In this document: positions 6,609 through 14,548 of the stretch, in pieces
Numbering within the stretch: position 1 is the stretch's first letter
Layout of the letters: each line of letters begins with the position of its first letter
Origin: Desulfobacteraceae bacterium
GTDB taxonomy: Bacteria > Desulfobacterota > Desulfobacteria > Desulfobacterales > Desulfosarcinaceae
DNA length: 33,764 nucleotides
Direction of reading: 5' to 3'
NCBI GenBank assembly: GCA_027068085.1
Contig: JAMOUQ010000033.1
Coordinates: forward strand, 1-33,764
The notes under the pieces: generated by a model
What the model was told of the DNA's origin: nothing
The model's input: only the letters and a program-made list of their open reading frames with translations
The model's database searches: none
Position numbers and translations under genes: made by a program

Positions 6609-7746
6609 AGCCGGCTGCGGCGGATTTCTCCGGCCTGAAAGCCTTTGCGGCCAGCAGTCCGAAATCGGCCTGTCGTCCCAGCACCATGCAGGCAACGGCC
6701 CAGCATTCCACGCCGAAGGGCAGATATCCCCCGTAACCGGCAAGAGGCATGGCGAAAATGTGCCAGCGATCGACGTAGGCGATACAGTAGACCCAGCGGG
6801 CCAGGCTGTGATAATTCCACATTTCCCAGAAGATGCCGCATATCAGAGCGGCAGTGGCCGGTACGACAAGCGGCCGCCAGTCGCCACGGCTCAAGGGGGC
6901 GAAGACGGTTTGCCGTCCGAACAGGGCCTGAACGCTGCATATCAGCACCAGGGGAGCAATCCAGACAAACGGAAAGAGCCGGTCGGGATATTGTCCCAGC
7001 AATATCAGAATCAGCGCGGAAACGCACAGGGCACTCAGCCCGATGTATCCGGCGTTGCCGGTTTTGACTTGCAGGCGGTTTGCGGCTGAAATGGCGAAGG
7101 GGCGGAACGTGGTCAACAGCAGGCAGGTGCTGACCACCGCCGGCAGGACCGTGGCAAAGGCAAGGGAGGCGAACATTACGTACCGGGCCGGTGAAAAGAT
7201 TTCCACCCCCAGATAATACCAGTTACGAACGAAGCGGTTCATGAATTCGAAGAACCACCAGAAGACCGAACTGACGACAAACAGCAAGCCGAAGCGTCCC
7301 GGACAGAGCCTGAACCACGAAATAGAGGCCCGTTTCTCGCACCAGCCGTTGACGGCCAGGATATAGCCCGCCCAGGGCAGGCAGAAGCTATGGCGCTGAA
7401 AGGCGGAGAACCAGGAGTGCCTCGTCCAGGCCAGCCACCACCCGGCTCCGGCCAGAAGCAGTCCCAGCCATCCCCACCAGGGGAAACGGCCGCCGCGTAC
7501 TTTGCAGGTGTTTTTATCGCCATCTGAAGGCGTCAGGCATCCGGCAATCAGGATCAGGGAGGCGATTTCGACTGCGGCCATCAGAATGAACACCGGCCAG
7601 GAAAAGGGGCTGTGGCTGGCCGGTGCTGTAAGAGGCGGAAATTCCAGGTATTCAGACAGGCTGTGGCCGGCAAGGAGGGCCCCGGCCGCGGGCAGGGCGA
7701 CCATCGACAGCAAAACAGAACTCAGGGCGAGAGCATATCCTGCCAT
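6601..7746 (-). CDS. Multi-pass membrane protein of unknown function
   Basis: A 381-aa hydrophobic protein with about ten predicted transmembrane helices, for example FGLLFVVSSVFWWFFEFMN and the last one near AGYGGYLPFGVECWAVACM. It is rich in Trp and aromatic residues. A repeated pattern FWWFFEFMN / FWEMWNY occurs in helices 5 and 9, which suggests an internal duplication. I do not recognise an enzyme or transporter family. The start at 7746 is supported by GGAG 8 nt upstream; the frame stays open to 7809 but without a ribosome site. It converges on the oxidoreductase gene with an 8-bp overlap and diverges from the Lrp gene at 7892. Confidence 0.75.
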   Translation of the reverse strand: MAGYALALSSVLLSMVALPAAGALLAGHSLSEYLEFPPLTAPASHSPFSWPVFILMAAVEIASLILIAGCLTPSDGDKNTCKVRGGRFPWWGWLGLLLAGAGWWLAWTRHSWFSAFQRHSFCLPWAGYILAVNGWCEKRASISWFRLCPGRFGLLFVVSSVFWWFFEFMNRFVRNWYYLGVEIFSPARYVMFASLAFATVLPAVVSTCLLLTTFRPFAISAANRLQVKTGNAGYIGLSALCVSALILILLGQYPDRLFPFVWIAPLVLICSVQALFGRQTVFAPLSRGDWRPLVVPATAALICGIFWEMWNYHSLARWVYCIAYVDRWHIFAMPLAGYGGYLPFGVECWAVACMVLGRQADFGLLAAKAFRPEKSAAAGFR

Positions 7747-7844
7747 GGCTTTTTCTCCGGATGCTTGATTGCAGTCTACCACAACTCGGCGGCCTGGCAA
7801 ATAGTCCAAATCTTTGTTGTTGCCGATGCCCGCGAATTATGTTC

Positions 7845-7871
7845 TTGACAAAATGTATAGCACCAAATAAT
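7845..7871 (+). promoter_or_regulatory. Candidate promoter for the Lrp-dapL-lysA unit
   Basis: TTGACA at 7845-7850 is perfect. The best -10 is AATAAT at 7866-7871 (five of six), but the 15-bp spacer is short. The same stretch holds AATTAT near 7835 and ATAATT near 7867 as inverted half-sites about 30 bp apart, which could be bound by the Lrp protein encoded just downstream. Confidence 0.35.
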
Positions 7872-7891
7872 TGGCTTGAGGCTAATGGTAA

Positions 7892-8365
7892 ATGGAAATG
7901 ATTGACGAAATTAGTTTAAAAATACTGAAGATTCTCCAGGAAAAGGCCCGGATTCCGAACGTGGAAGTGGCCCGCCAGGTTGGTATGGCTCCTTCGGCGG
8001 TGCTGGAAAGAATCCGCAAGCTCGAAAAACAGGGGTTCATCGATGGCTATGAAGTGCGCCTGAACCCCGAGCGTTTCAGGCGGGGCCTGGTGGCCTTTTT
8101 GCTGGTGAAGACATCCGTGGCCGGCGGCCACGACAGCCTCGGCAAGCGGCTGGCGGAAATCGAAGCGGTCCAGGAAGTGCACTATGTTGCCGGAAAAGAC
8201 GGGCTGCTGGTGAAGGTCCGCGTTGCATCGACAGCCGGCCTTGGCCGCCTCATGGAAGAGGTCGTCGGCAAGTTGCCCCGGGTCAAAGACGTCAAGACCA
8301 TGATCGTGATCAAGACGTTCAAGGAAACCGCCCGGATTCCACTGGATGTGATCGACAGTGCTTAG
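7892..8365 (+). CDS. Lrp/AsnC family transcriptional regulator
   Basis: A 157-aa protein with an N-terminal winged HTH (EISLKILKILQEKARIPN through SAVLERIRKLEKQGFIDGY, residues about 4-50). A C-terminal RAM domain follows (about 62-145; EAVQEVHYVAGKDGLLVKV is the typical ligand-domain strand). GAGG lies 10 nt before ATG 7892; a second in-frame ATG at 7898 is possible. It is the first gene of a same-strand run with dapL and lysA, 104 bp before dapL, so it probably regulates diaminopimelate/lysine synthesis, perhaps with lysine or DAP as effector. It is only distantly similar to the other Lrp protein at 2681-3160. Confidence 0.92.
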   Translation: MEMIDEISLKILKILQEKARIPNVEVARQVGMAPSAVLERIRKLEKQGFIDGYEVRLNPERFRRGLVAFLLVKTSVAGGHDSLGKRLAEIEAVQEVHYVAGKDGLLVKVRVASTAGLGRLMEEVVGKLPRVKDVKTMIVIKTFKETARIPLDVIDSA

Positions 8366-8376
8366 CAAGCCGTGTT

Positions 8377-8431
8377 GGGCGTTTCCGGACGCACCTTGAT
8401 TTTTTCATGGTCACCGGTTAGCGCAACGCCC
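8377..8431 (+). repeat. Inverted repeat in the dapL leader
   Basis: GGGCGTT (8377-8383) and AACGCCC (8425-8431) are perfect complements 41 nt apart in the gap between the Lrp gene and dapL. The loop contains a short GCGT/ACGC hairpin and a TTGATTTTTTC stretch. It could fold in the dapL leader RNA, but at 104 bp the region is too short and unlike the lysine riboswitch. Confidence 0.25.
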
Positions 8432-8469
8432 GGACCGTATGGCGGGGAAAATGGTTGCAAGGAGGATAA

Positions 8470-9693
8470 ATGATCAAGATAAATGAACATTATCTCAAGC
8501 TACAGGAAAGTTATCTTTTTTCGGATATCGCCCGCAGGGTCGAAGCGTTTGTCGAAGCCCATCCCGGAAAAGAACTGATCCGGATGGGAATCGGCGACGT
8601 AACCCATGCCCTGCCGCCGGCCTGCATCGAGGCCTTTCACAAGGCCGTGGACGATATGGCTGACGACGCGACCTTCAGGGGTTACGGGCCGGAGCAGGGG
8701 TATCTTTTTCTGCGGGAAAAGATCGCCCGGCATGACTTTCAGGCCAGGGGAATGGATATCGAAGCCGACGAGGTTTTCGTCAGCGACGGCGCAAAGTGCG
8801 ACAGCGGCAACCTGCAGGAGCTTTTCGCCGTGGACATCAAGGTCGCCGTCCCTGACCCGGTCTACCCGGTCTATGTGGATACCAACGTCATGGCAGGCCG
8901 TACGGGAGCGTTTGTCGACGGCCGCTACCAGGGTCTGGTCTACCTTGAAGGCACCACCGCCAACGGTTTTGTTCCGGACCTGCCCAAAGAAAAGGTCGAT
9001 CTCATTTACATGTGCTTTCCCAACAATCCGACCGGTGCGACCATCGACAGGCAGGGCCTGCAACGCTGGGTCGACTATGCCCTGGAGCACAAGTCTCTGA
9101 TTCTGTTCGATGCCGCCTACGAGGCGTTCATAACCGACGACAGCCTGCCGCATTCCATCTTTGAAATCGACGGCGCCCGCCGGGTGGCCATCGAAATGCG
9201 GTCCTTTTCCAAGCTGGCCGGGTTTACCGGCACGCGTTGCGCCTATACCGTGGTCCCCGGGGAATGTACGGCCTATACCGCCGAAGGCCGGCCGGTTCCC
9301 GTCCATCAGTTGTGGCGCAGGCGGCATACCACAAAATTCAACAGCGTGTCGTATCCTGTCCAGCGGGCGGCCGAGGCGGTTTATACCGCCGAAGGCAAAG
9401 AGCAGACCGGCAAGCTCGTCTCCGGTTATCTCGCCAACGCGCGTTATATGCGCAAGGCGATGGAAAAATTGGGTTATACCTGTTTCGGTGGCGAAAACGC
9501 CCCGTATGTCTGGGTGGACTGCCGGACCGATTCCTGGGAATTTTTCGACCGGCTTTTAAGCGAGGCCGCAGTCGTCTGTACCCCCGGCGTGGGTTTCGGC
9601 CTTTGCGGGCAGGGATACGTCAGGCTCAGCGCTTTCAACAGCTTCGAGAAGGTGGAAGAAGCCATGGAGCGCATCGAGGCGGTTTTAGGATAG
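8470..9693 (+). CDS. dapL: LL-diaminopimelate aminotransferase
   Basis: A 407-aa fold-type-I PLP aminotransferase that converts tetrahydrodipicolinate plus glutamate directly to LL-diaminopimelate. This bypasses the succinylase/acetylase branch of lysine and peptidoglycan precursor synthesis. The start [20 protein letters not shown] is diagnostic of DapL. The PLP lysine is K248 in [12 protein letters not shown], and FPNNPTGA and DAAYEAF are the usual cofactor motifs. GGAGG at 8461-8465 sets the ATG. It is followed after 10 bp by the lysA-like gene, whose ribosome site overlaps the dapL stop, so the two are translationally close and belong to one operon, probably with the Lrp gene upstream. 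Confidence 0.96.
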   Translation: MIKINEHYLKLQESYLFSDIARRVEAFVEAHPGKELIRMGIGDVTHALPPACIEAFHKAVDDMADDATFRGYGPEQGYLFLREKIARHDFQARGMDIEADEVFVSDGAKCDSGNLQELFAVDIKVAVPDPVYPVYVDTNVMAGRTGAFVDGRYQGLVYLEGTTANGFVPDLPKEKVDLIYMCFPNNPTGATIDRQGLQRWVDYALEHKSLILFDAAYEAFITDDSLPHSIFEIDGARRVAIEMRSFSKLAGFTGTRCAYTVVPGECTAYTAEGRPVPVHQLWRRRHTTKFNSVSYPVQRAAEAVYTAEGKEQTGKLVSGYLANARYMRKAMEKLGYTCFGGENAPYVWVDCRTDSWEFFDRLLSEAAVVCTPGVGFGLCGQGYVRLSAFNSFEKVEEAMERIEAVLG

Positions 9694-9703
9694 GAGATTT
9701 TCC

Positions 9704-10969
9704 ATGCCCATGAGCCAGGCTTTCAAAGACAGGCTGTACCCGGTGCTGCCCGGCATAGCGGAGCATTACGGCACGCCTTTCCATATTTATGATGAGATCG
9801 GAATCCGGGAGACGGCAAGGCGGCTTAATGAAACCTTTTCCGGCCTGGAAGGATTCAGGGAGTATTATGCCGTCAAGGCTTTGCCCAACCCGCGCATCCT
9901 GGGAATAATGGCCCAGATGGGCTTCGGCTTCGACTGCAGTTCGATTGCCGAACTGGTGCTCGGACGCCGGGCCGGCGCAAAGGGTGAAGACCTGATGTTT
10001 ACTTCCAACAACACCAGCCGGGCAGAATTCAGGGCGGCTGCCGCCGACGGCGGCAGCATTCTAAATCTGGACGATATTTCACTGGTGCCGAAAGTGCCCG
10101 AAATGCCGGAATTGATCTGCTTCAGGTACAATCCTGGTCCCCAGCGCAGCGGAAACAGCATAATCGGCAATCCTGTCGAAGCCAAATACGGCGTGGCCCA
10201 CCATCAGATCATCGAGGCTTACGTGCAGGCCCGCCGGCGCGGTGCAAAACGCTTTGGTATCCATACCATGCTTGCCTCCAACGAACTGGATTACCGCTAC
10301 ATGGTACAGACTGCCGAAATGCTGCTGGACCTGATCAGATGGATAAGAAAGGAAATCGGCATTGTCTTCGAATTTATCAATATCGGCGGCGGGCTGGGAA
10401 TCCCTTACCGGCCTGATGATTCTCCCTTCGATCTCCGGGCAATGGGAGATGAAATCAGGCAGCTGATGCAGGTGTTCCGCGGACAGGAAGGATATTGTCC
10501 GAAACTGTATATGGAAAGCGGGCGATACATGACCGGACCTCATGGGGTCCTGGTGGTGCGGGCAATCAACCGCAAGGACATCTACCGGACCCACATAGGG
10601 GTCGATGCCTGCATGTCGGCCCTGATGCGGCCCGCAATTTACGGCGCCTACCATCATATAGAGGTTCTGGGCAAGGACCCCGGTCTTGGCCTGGAGACGG
10701 TCGATGTGGTTGGATCGCTTTGTGAAAACAACGACAAATTCGCCATCCAGCGCCCCCTGCCTCCCATAGAAGACGGAGACATTCTCTGTATCCACGACAC
10801 CGGCGCCCATGGCCATGCCATGGGTTTCAATTACAACGGCAAGTTGAGGCCCAAGGAACTGCTCCTGCGCCGGGACGGCCGGGTGGAACTTATAAGACGG
10901 GCCGAAACTCTGGACGATTATTTTGCTACCTTGCAGTTCGACCGGGATATTATCGACCCGAATCCTTGA
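9704..10969 (+). CDS. lysA: Diaminopimelate decarboxylase-like PLP enzyme (divergent LysA type)
   Basis: A 421-aa alanine-racemase-fold (type III) PLP decarboxylase expected to convert meso-diaminopimelate to lysine. K58 in YYAVKALPNP is the PLP lysine, and INIGGGLGIPY is the phosphate-binding loop. Several signature positions differ from classical LysA. The catalytic-cysteine motif is C340-E-N-N-D rather than CESGD. The DAGAYG motif is D365-T-G-A-H-G (His at 369), followed by HAMGFNYNGKLRP. The position of EPGR is ESGR. Pairing with dapL favours the DAP decarboxylase role. A related carboxynorspermidine or other amino-acid decarboxylase is less likely in this context. The start is ATG 9704 with AGGAG 7 nt upstream; ATG 9710 is an alternative. 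Confidence 0.88.
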   Translation: MPMSQAFKDRLYPVLPGIAEHYGTPFHIYDEIGIRETARRLNETFSGLEGFREYYAVKALPNPRILGIMAQMGFGFDCSSIAELVLGRRAGAKGEDLMFTSNNTSRAEFRAAAADGGSILNLDDISLVPKVPEMPELICFRYNPGPQRSGNSIIGNPVEAKYGVAHHQIIEAYVQARRRGAKRFGIHTMLASNELDYRYMVQTAEMLLDLIRWIRKEIGIVFEFINIGGGLGIPYRPDDSPFDLRAMGDEIRQLMQVFRGQEGYCPKLYMESGRYMTGPHGVLVVRAINRKDIYRTHIGVDACMSALMRPAIYGAYHHIEVLGKDPGLGLETVDVVGSLCENNDKFAIQRPLPPIEDGDILCIHDTGAHGHAMGFNYNGKLRPKELLLRRDGRVELIRRAETLDDYFATLQFDRDIIDPNP

Positions 10970-11015
10970 GCGGAATCGTCTGCCCGGCGGCATGCGGCAT
11001 GTGAGCCGGCGGACG

Positions 11016-11038
11016 GATCCGGTCTTTCAATCCGGATT
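11016..11038. terminator. Stem-loop after lysA
   Basis: GATCCGG (11016-11022) pairs with CCGGATT (11032-11038, one G-T pair) around a 9-nt loop, about 50 bp after the lysA stop. A second, larger imperfect stem is formed by 10978-10988 with 11005-11014. Only a short T-run follows. A transcript end here is plausible for lysA and, from the other side, for the candidate small gene that ends within the hairpin. Confidence 0.35.
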
Positions 11039-11194
11039 TACTGCTTTGCGAAGCCCGTCAATCATGTCAAAATGATAGCGTCCCTTGTGGCGGTCGCAGT
11101 CTTTATGGCCCGGTGCGCCAAGCCCCGCGATGGAAAGACGCCCCTTTTTTACAATCTTGTAAGGCGGACGGGTTTTACTACACTTTTTGGACAC
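11027..11194 (-). CDS. Candidate small basic protein (unrecognised)
   Basis: This 55-codon frame reads with a protein-like composition: CSKTRPPYKIVKKGRLSIAG then GHKDCDRHKGRYHFDMIDG. It has two cysteines and several histidines and is strongly basic. I took the GTG at 11194 as start, but it lacks a clear ribosome site. The frame stays open to 11260 with a Lys-rich extension, so the real start could be an unusual codon upstream or the gene could be a decayed remnant. It converges on lysA. I do not recognise the family, and the call rests on composition alone. Confidence 0.35.
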   Translation of the reverse strand: MSKKCSKTRPPYKIVKKGRLSIAGLGAPGHKDCDRHKGRYHFDMIDGLRKAVNPD

Positions 11195-11260
11195 GCTGAA
11201 GATTTTTACTTTTTTCGTCTTTAGCTGTTGACCTTTCCCGTAAAAATGTTTAATGGAGAA

Positions 11261-11647
11261 TTATTGTCAAAGTTAACCCATCGATAACACCCAAGCGGGT
11301 GGTGATGCGTCGCTCTGCTTGCAGGCCGGAACTTGACAAAGCTGAAGTTATATTGCCGAGTAAGGTTTCCCCGGCGCACATGTTGGCAGGTACTGAGCAG
11401 ATTTGGTCGGATTGCAGTGTTAAAGTTTTGGTAATGCCGGGCGATATTCCAAATGAGCGACGCAACGGTAGCTTTATTTGCCACCTTCATCGATCCTGAC
11501 AGCAGTAGTTGCATTTCCGGTCGCCTGAACCAGCCCGTTGAGCCCAAGGAGAGAATTTTCCGGGCCAGACGCAATTTTATCGTTAATTCGTATTAGCCGC
11601 AAGGTTACTATCTTGGCGTAATTCACGCCCAAAGGGAGATCTGTTTA
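11261..11647. other. Intergenic stretch without a supportable gene
   Basis: Open frames on both strands (for example 11299-11499 plus and 11221-11574 minus) lack ribosome sites and show mixed, unconvincing composition. The last 60 bp are A+T-rich and lead into AAAGGGAG just before the ATG at 11648. No good promoter match was found in the stretch. Confidence 0.4.
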
Positions 11648-12238
11648 ATGGATGATTTTTTGCACAATCTAAGAAGCGGAAAGCTGAAACAACAAGACCG
11701 CAACCGTTCAATCTACAATGATCAGTACAAGGGAAAACGCCGGTCTTCCATGGATCACAGGCGCAAGGTGGATCATCACGATGCAAAAGAGACCGCCGAG
11801 CGCCTGGATGCCATCAAGGGCATCCTGGAAGGTATTTCCCAGACCCAGAAAAGGATGGCCGAAGCTTATGAGGCTGCCTCCCGGGCCGAGGTTCGCAAAG
11901 CAGAAGCACTTGAGACCATAGCCAGCGGTTTAAAGCAGTGGCTTGGATCGGCGCAAGGACCGCAAAGCCGGCCTGCCGTCGCTGCCGGGGCGGATTCCGA
12001 ACCCGGCTCCGCAGCAGGGACGGCTCCTGCGGACGGGAAAACAGGAGGGCGCATGAGCGAAGGCGAACGGAAAGTTGTCTTCAACATTATCGACCAGATG
12101 CGTCAGGCAGGCGAAAGCTGGACCAATATCGCCCGTCATTTGGGCGAAAAAGGTTATGGCACCGTGTCCGGCAAAGGAGTTTGGAGGGGACAGGGAGTCA
12201 AGACTTTCTACACCCGGATGGGAGGGGCCGCGGCCTGA
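11648..12238 (+). CDS. Coiled-coil protein with C-terminal helix-turn-helix (unknown function)
   Basis: A 196-aa protein in three parts. Residues 1-40 are polar and basic (FLHNLRSGKLKQQDRNR), an N-terminal signature I have seen in hypothetical proteins of sulfate reducers. Residues about 45-100 are a charged helix likely to form a coiled coil (AKETAERLDAIKGILEGISQ). A flexible Ala/Pro/Gly linker runs to about 135. Residues 136-196 resemble the helix-turn-helix of large serine recombinases and related regulators (AGESWTNIARHLGEKGYGTV, then SGKGVWRGQGVKTFYTRM). A DNA-binding role is inferred. ATG 11648 has GGGAG about 10 nt upstream. Inside the gene, AGGAGG at 12043-12048 sits 4 nt before the in-frame ATG at 12053, which could start a separate 61-aa HTH peptide. 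Confidence 0.78.
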   Translation: MDDFLHNLRSGKLKQQDRNRSIYNDQYKGKRRSSMDHRRKVDHHDAKETAERLDAIKGILEGISQTQKRMAEAYEAASRAEVRKAEALETIASGLKQWLGSAQGPQSRPAVAAGADSEPGSAAGTAPADGKTGGRMSEGERKVVFNIIDQMRQAGESWTNIARHLGEKGYGTVSGKGVWRGQGVKTFYTRMGGAAA

Positions 12239-12369
12239 TGCTGCATATTATGCGAATACTACATATTATGAAGGTTGTTTGACAGACGGCCGACAATCAT
12301 GCGTTCGGCCTCATGGTGCCAAAGAGTTTTGGCAACGCAAGCATTTTTTTGCACTGCAACAGGAAGTTG

Positions 12370-13248
12370 CTACCCTTTTACTTCGACTGAAACCCTGCTT
12401 TTGGGATCGCCTTTCCATATAACTATAACCACTCCGGCAAGAATAAGGGCGCTGCCGATATAGCCCAGGGGGCTGAAATATTCATGCCACCAGATGTAGG
12501 CCACTATGGCGGCTATGACCGGCTCGAGTGTGGCCGTTATGGCGGCCCGGGTGGGCTCCAGGTACTTGAGGGCCGCGTAATAGCAAAAGTAGGCGCCATA
12601 TGTGGACAGAAATGCTATCGAAAGAATGCAGAGCCACGCAACGGACGTTTTGGGCCCGAAGTTGACCCATGGGAAAAGCCCCAGGGCGCCCATGGGCAGG
12701 ATATAGAAAAACAGGGTGGCAGAACTGTAGCGGGACGAAAAATATTTGCCCAGGATGTAGTACAGCGAATAGGAAAAACCGGCCAGCAGACCGCATCCTA
12801 CCGAAACCGCATTCACTCTCACCTGGGGGCCTCCGGCACCCAGTGAAATGGCAATGACCCCCAGCAGCGTCGCTGCAAGGGCGGTAAGCTTTCCGGCGGT
12901 CAGTTTTTCTTTCAGAAAGACCGGAGACAGTATGCCCACCCAGGCCGGCGCCGTGTACAGGAGCACGGCCGCAAGGGCCGCGCCGCCTGTTTTGACCGCT
13001 ATCTGATATGAGCTGTAAAAAAGAGTCACCCCGGTCACGGCGAACAGGACGACCATGGGAAGGTCGCTTGTCTTAAGGCGCAGTTGGCGTTTGAAGCCGG
13101 CATGAATCGCAAAAAACACCCAGGCCAGCACGGCCCGCCAGAAGGCCACCTCCATGGGAGAGACCCCCTCGGCGAAAGCGCGCCGGGCCACCGGGCCGAT
13201 GGTCCCCCAGAGCGTGGCGGCCGCCAGGATCAGCAGATAACCGCGCAT
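12370..13248 (-). CDS. EamA-type (DMT superfamily) membrane exporter
   Basis: A 292-aa inner-membrane protein with about ten transmembrane helices arranged as two EamA repeats, the first beginning MRGYLLILAAATLWGTIGPV and the second near residue 145 (GCGLLAGFSYSLYYILGKYF). Family members export amino acids, nucleobases or other small metabolites; the substrate is not readable here. The ATG at 13248 begins two bases after the TGA of the epimerase gene, so translational coupling is likely. A longer in-frame start at 13272 would overlap that gene by 22 bp. Transcription ends facing the HTH-protein gene, 131 bp away, with no clear terminator. Confidence 0.9.
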   Translation of the reverse strand: MRGYLLILAAATLWGTIGPVARRAFAEGVSPMEVAFWRAVLAWVFFAIHAGFKRQLRLKTSDLPMVVLFAVTGVTLFYSSYQIAVKTGGAALAAVLLYTAPAWVGILSPVFLKEKLTAGKLTALAATLLGVIAISLGAGGPQVRVNAVSVGCGLLAGFSYSLYYILGKYFSSRYSSATLFFYILPMGALGLFPWVNFGPKTSVAWLCILSIAFLSTYGAYFCYYAALKYLEPTRAAITATLEPVIAAIVAYIWWHEYFSPLGYIGSALILAGVVIVIWKGDPKSRVSVEVKG

Positions 13249-13250
13249 CT

Positions 13251-14198
13251 TCACTGTTGCTGAAGGCACCATTTGTATGTTTCAGCCAGGCCGGAAGCAA
13301 GGTCTACCTCGGGGCGGTAGCCGACCGAGCGGGCCGCCCGGCCGATATCGGCAACGGAATGACGGATATCGCCACTGCGGGGAGGCTGATACTCGGGTTT
13401 CAGGCCGACGCCGGCTATCCCCGCCACCAGGTTCCATAACTCGGTTATGCTGATGCTCTTTCCGGTACCGATGTTCAGAATATCTCCCGCGGCCGAAGGA
13501 GCCCCGGCAGCCAGCAGGTTGGCCCGGACAACGTCGGTTACGAAGACAAAGTCCCTGGTTTGTCCGCCGTCGCCATAGATGACGGGCGGTTTTTTGTCGG
13601 CGGCCTGTTTCATGAAGATTGAGATCACTCCGGAATAGGGTGAGGAGGGATCCTGGCGGGGGCCATATACGTTGAAGTAACGCAGGCAGACAGTTTCGAC
13701 TCCGTAAAGATCATTGTAAAGGGCCGCATAGTGCTCGTTGACCAGTTTCTGGACGGCATACGGGCTTTTGGGCCGCGGCGGCATTTGTTCCTGTTTGGGA
13801 AGCCGGGGGTCGTCGCCGTAGACAGCGCTCGAGCTGGAAAGGATCACGCGCCGGATTTCGCACTTTCTGGCGGCCTCCAGGACCTCAAGGGTCCCAAGCT
13901 CGTTGACCCGGGCCGATCCAACCGGGTCGGTGACCGTGGCGGTCACCGAGACTACCGCGGCAAGATGAAAGATATAGCGGCAGCCCCGGGCGGCTTTTTC
14001 AAGAAGCTCCCGCTCTCGGATGTCTCCCCTGATGAAATCGATTCGGTCCTTTACATTGTCCAGGTTGGACAATTTGCCGCTGGACAGGTTGTCTATTACC
14101 GTGACCTGGTTGCGGTCGGCCACAAGGGCTTCCACCAGGTGGGCCCCTATGAAACCGGCTCCCCCGGTCACAAGTGCCCTGAATCGCTTTTCAGCCAT
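13251..14198 (-). CDS. NAD-dependent sugar-nucleotide epimerase/dehydratase (UDP-hexose 4-epimerase type)
   Basis: A 315-aa extended short-chain dehydrogenase. The NAD-binding glycine motif is VTGGAGFIGAHL (10-21). The catalytic serine lies in SSSS (121-124), with Y147-x-x-x-K151 in PYAVQK. The segment LRYFNVYGPRQDPSSPYSGV resembles UDP-GlcNAc/UDP-Glc 4-epimerases of the WbpP/TviC kind more than small GalE proteins. The product would feed cell-surface polysaccharide synthesis. The start ATG at 14198 has only a weak ribosome site. No glycosyltransferase is adjacent; the next gene in the unit is an EamA exporter, so the biological link between the two is unclear. Confidence 0.92.
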   Translation of the reverse strand: MAEKRFRALVTGGAGFIGAHLVEALVADRNQVTVIDNLSSGKLSNLDNVKDRIDFIRGDIRERELLEKAARGCRYIFHLAAVVSVTATVTDPVGSARVNELGTLEVLEAARKCEIRRVILSSSSAVYGDDPRLPKQEQMPPRPKSPYAVQKLVNEHYAALYNDLYGVETVCLRYFNVYGPRQDPSSPYSGVISIFMKQAADKKPPVIYGDGGQTRDFVFVTDVVRANLLAAGAPSAAGDILNIGTGKSISITELWNLVAGIAGVGLKPEYQPPRSGDIRHSVADIGRAARSVGYRPEVDLASGLAETYKWCLQQQ

Positions 14199-14346
14199 TG
14201 TCCGTCTGCCTTGTCAAACCGGCCGGCCGCCGGAATGGTGTCAGGGTTGCTATCACGAGCCGCCGACGGTATTAAAGGTTTTGTAAAATATCGTCTTAAC
14301 AATACCTGTGAAGTTTAACACAACCGGCCGGCAAAGTCTTTAACCG

Positions 14347-14535
14347 ATGGCGGAAAAAAAGTCACCCAAAATATACTGTGCCGCATGCATCCATTATTTC
14401 GTAACCTGGGACAGGCAGCGGCCCCACGGCTGCCGGGCAATGGGATTTAAAAGCGCCAGGCCGCCGTCCCGGGTGGTCAGGCAATATTCCGGACGCGCCT
14501 GTCTTCATTTTGTGGCCAGAAAGGACAAGGCCTGA
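14347..14535 (+). CDS. Four-cysteine mini-protein, putative zinc-binding
   Basis: A 62-aa protein with C11-x-x-C14-x-H16, C29 in HGCRAMGFKS, and C52 in SGRACLHF. This C-x2-C-x14-C-x22-C layout around a VTWD and a GFKS segment looks like a short zinc-ribbon-like family found as an orphan in many Proteobacteria. From memory, relatives are sometimes mislabelled uracil-DNA glycosylase, for which there is no support here. The ribosome site is weak. It ends 13 bp from the convergent AEC transporter gene. Function unknown; metal binding is inferred from the cysteine pattern. Confidence 0.75.
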   Translation: MAEKKSPKIYCAACIHYFVTWDRQRPHGCRAMGFKSARPPSRVVRQYSGRACLHFVARKDKA

Positions 14536-14548
14536 TTGCGCGATTTAG

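Noticed and set aside
8366-8469. Lysine riboswitch before dapL
   Set aside because: The gap is only 104 bp and lacks the multi-helix lysine aptamer; only a simple long-range inverted repeat is visible.
10079-10993. A 304-codon open frame on the minus strand
   Set aside because: Antisense shadow of the lysA-like gene; it has no motif and no ribosome site.
11221-11574. A 117-codon minus-strand frame upstream of the HTH protein
   Set aside because: Low-complexity, His/Arg-rich composition, no ribosome site, and a competing frame in the same region looks no better.
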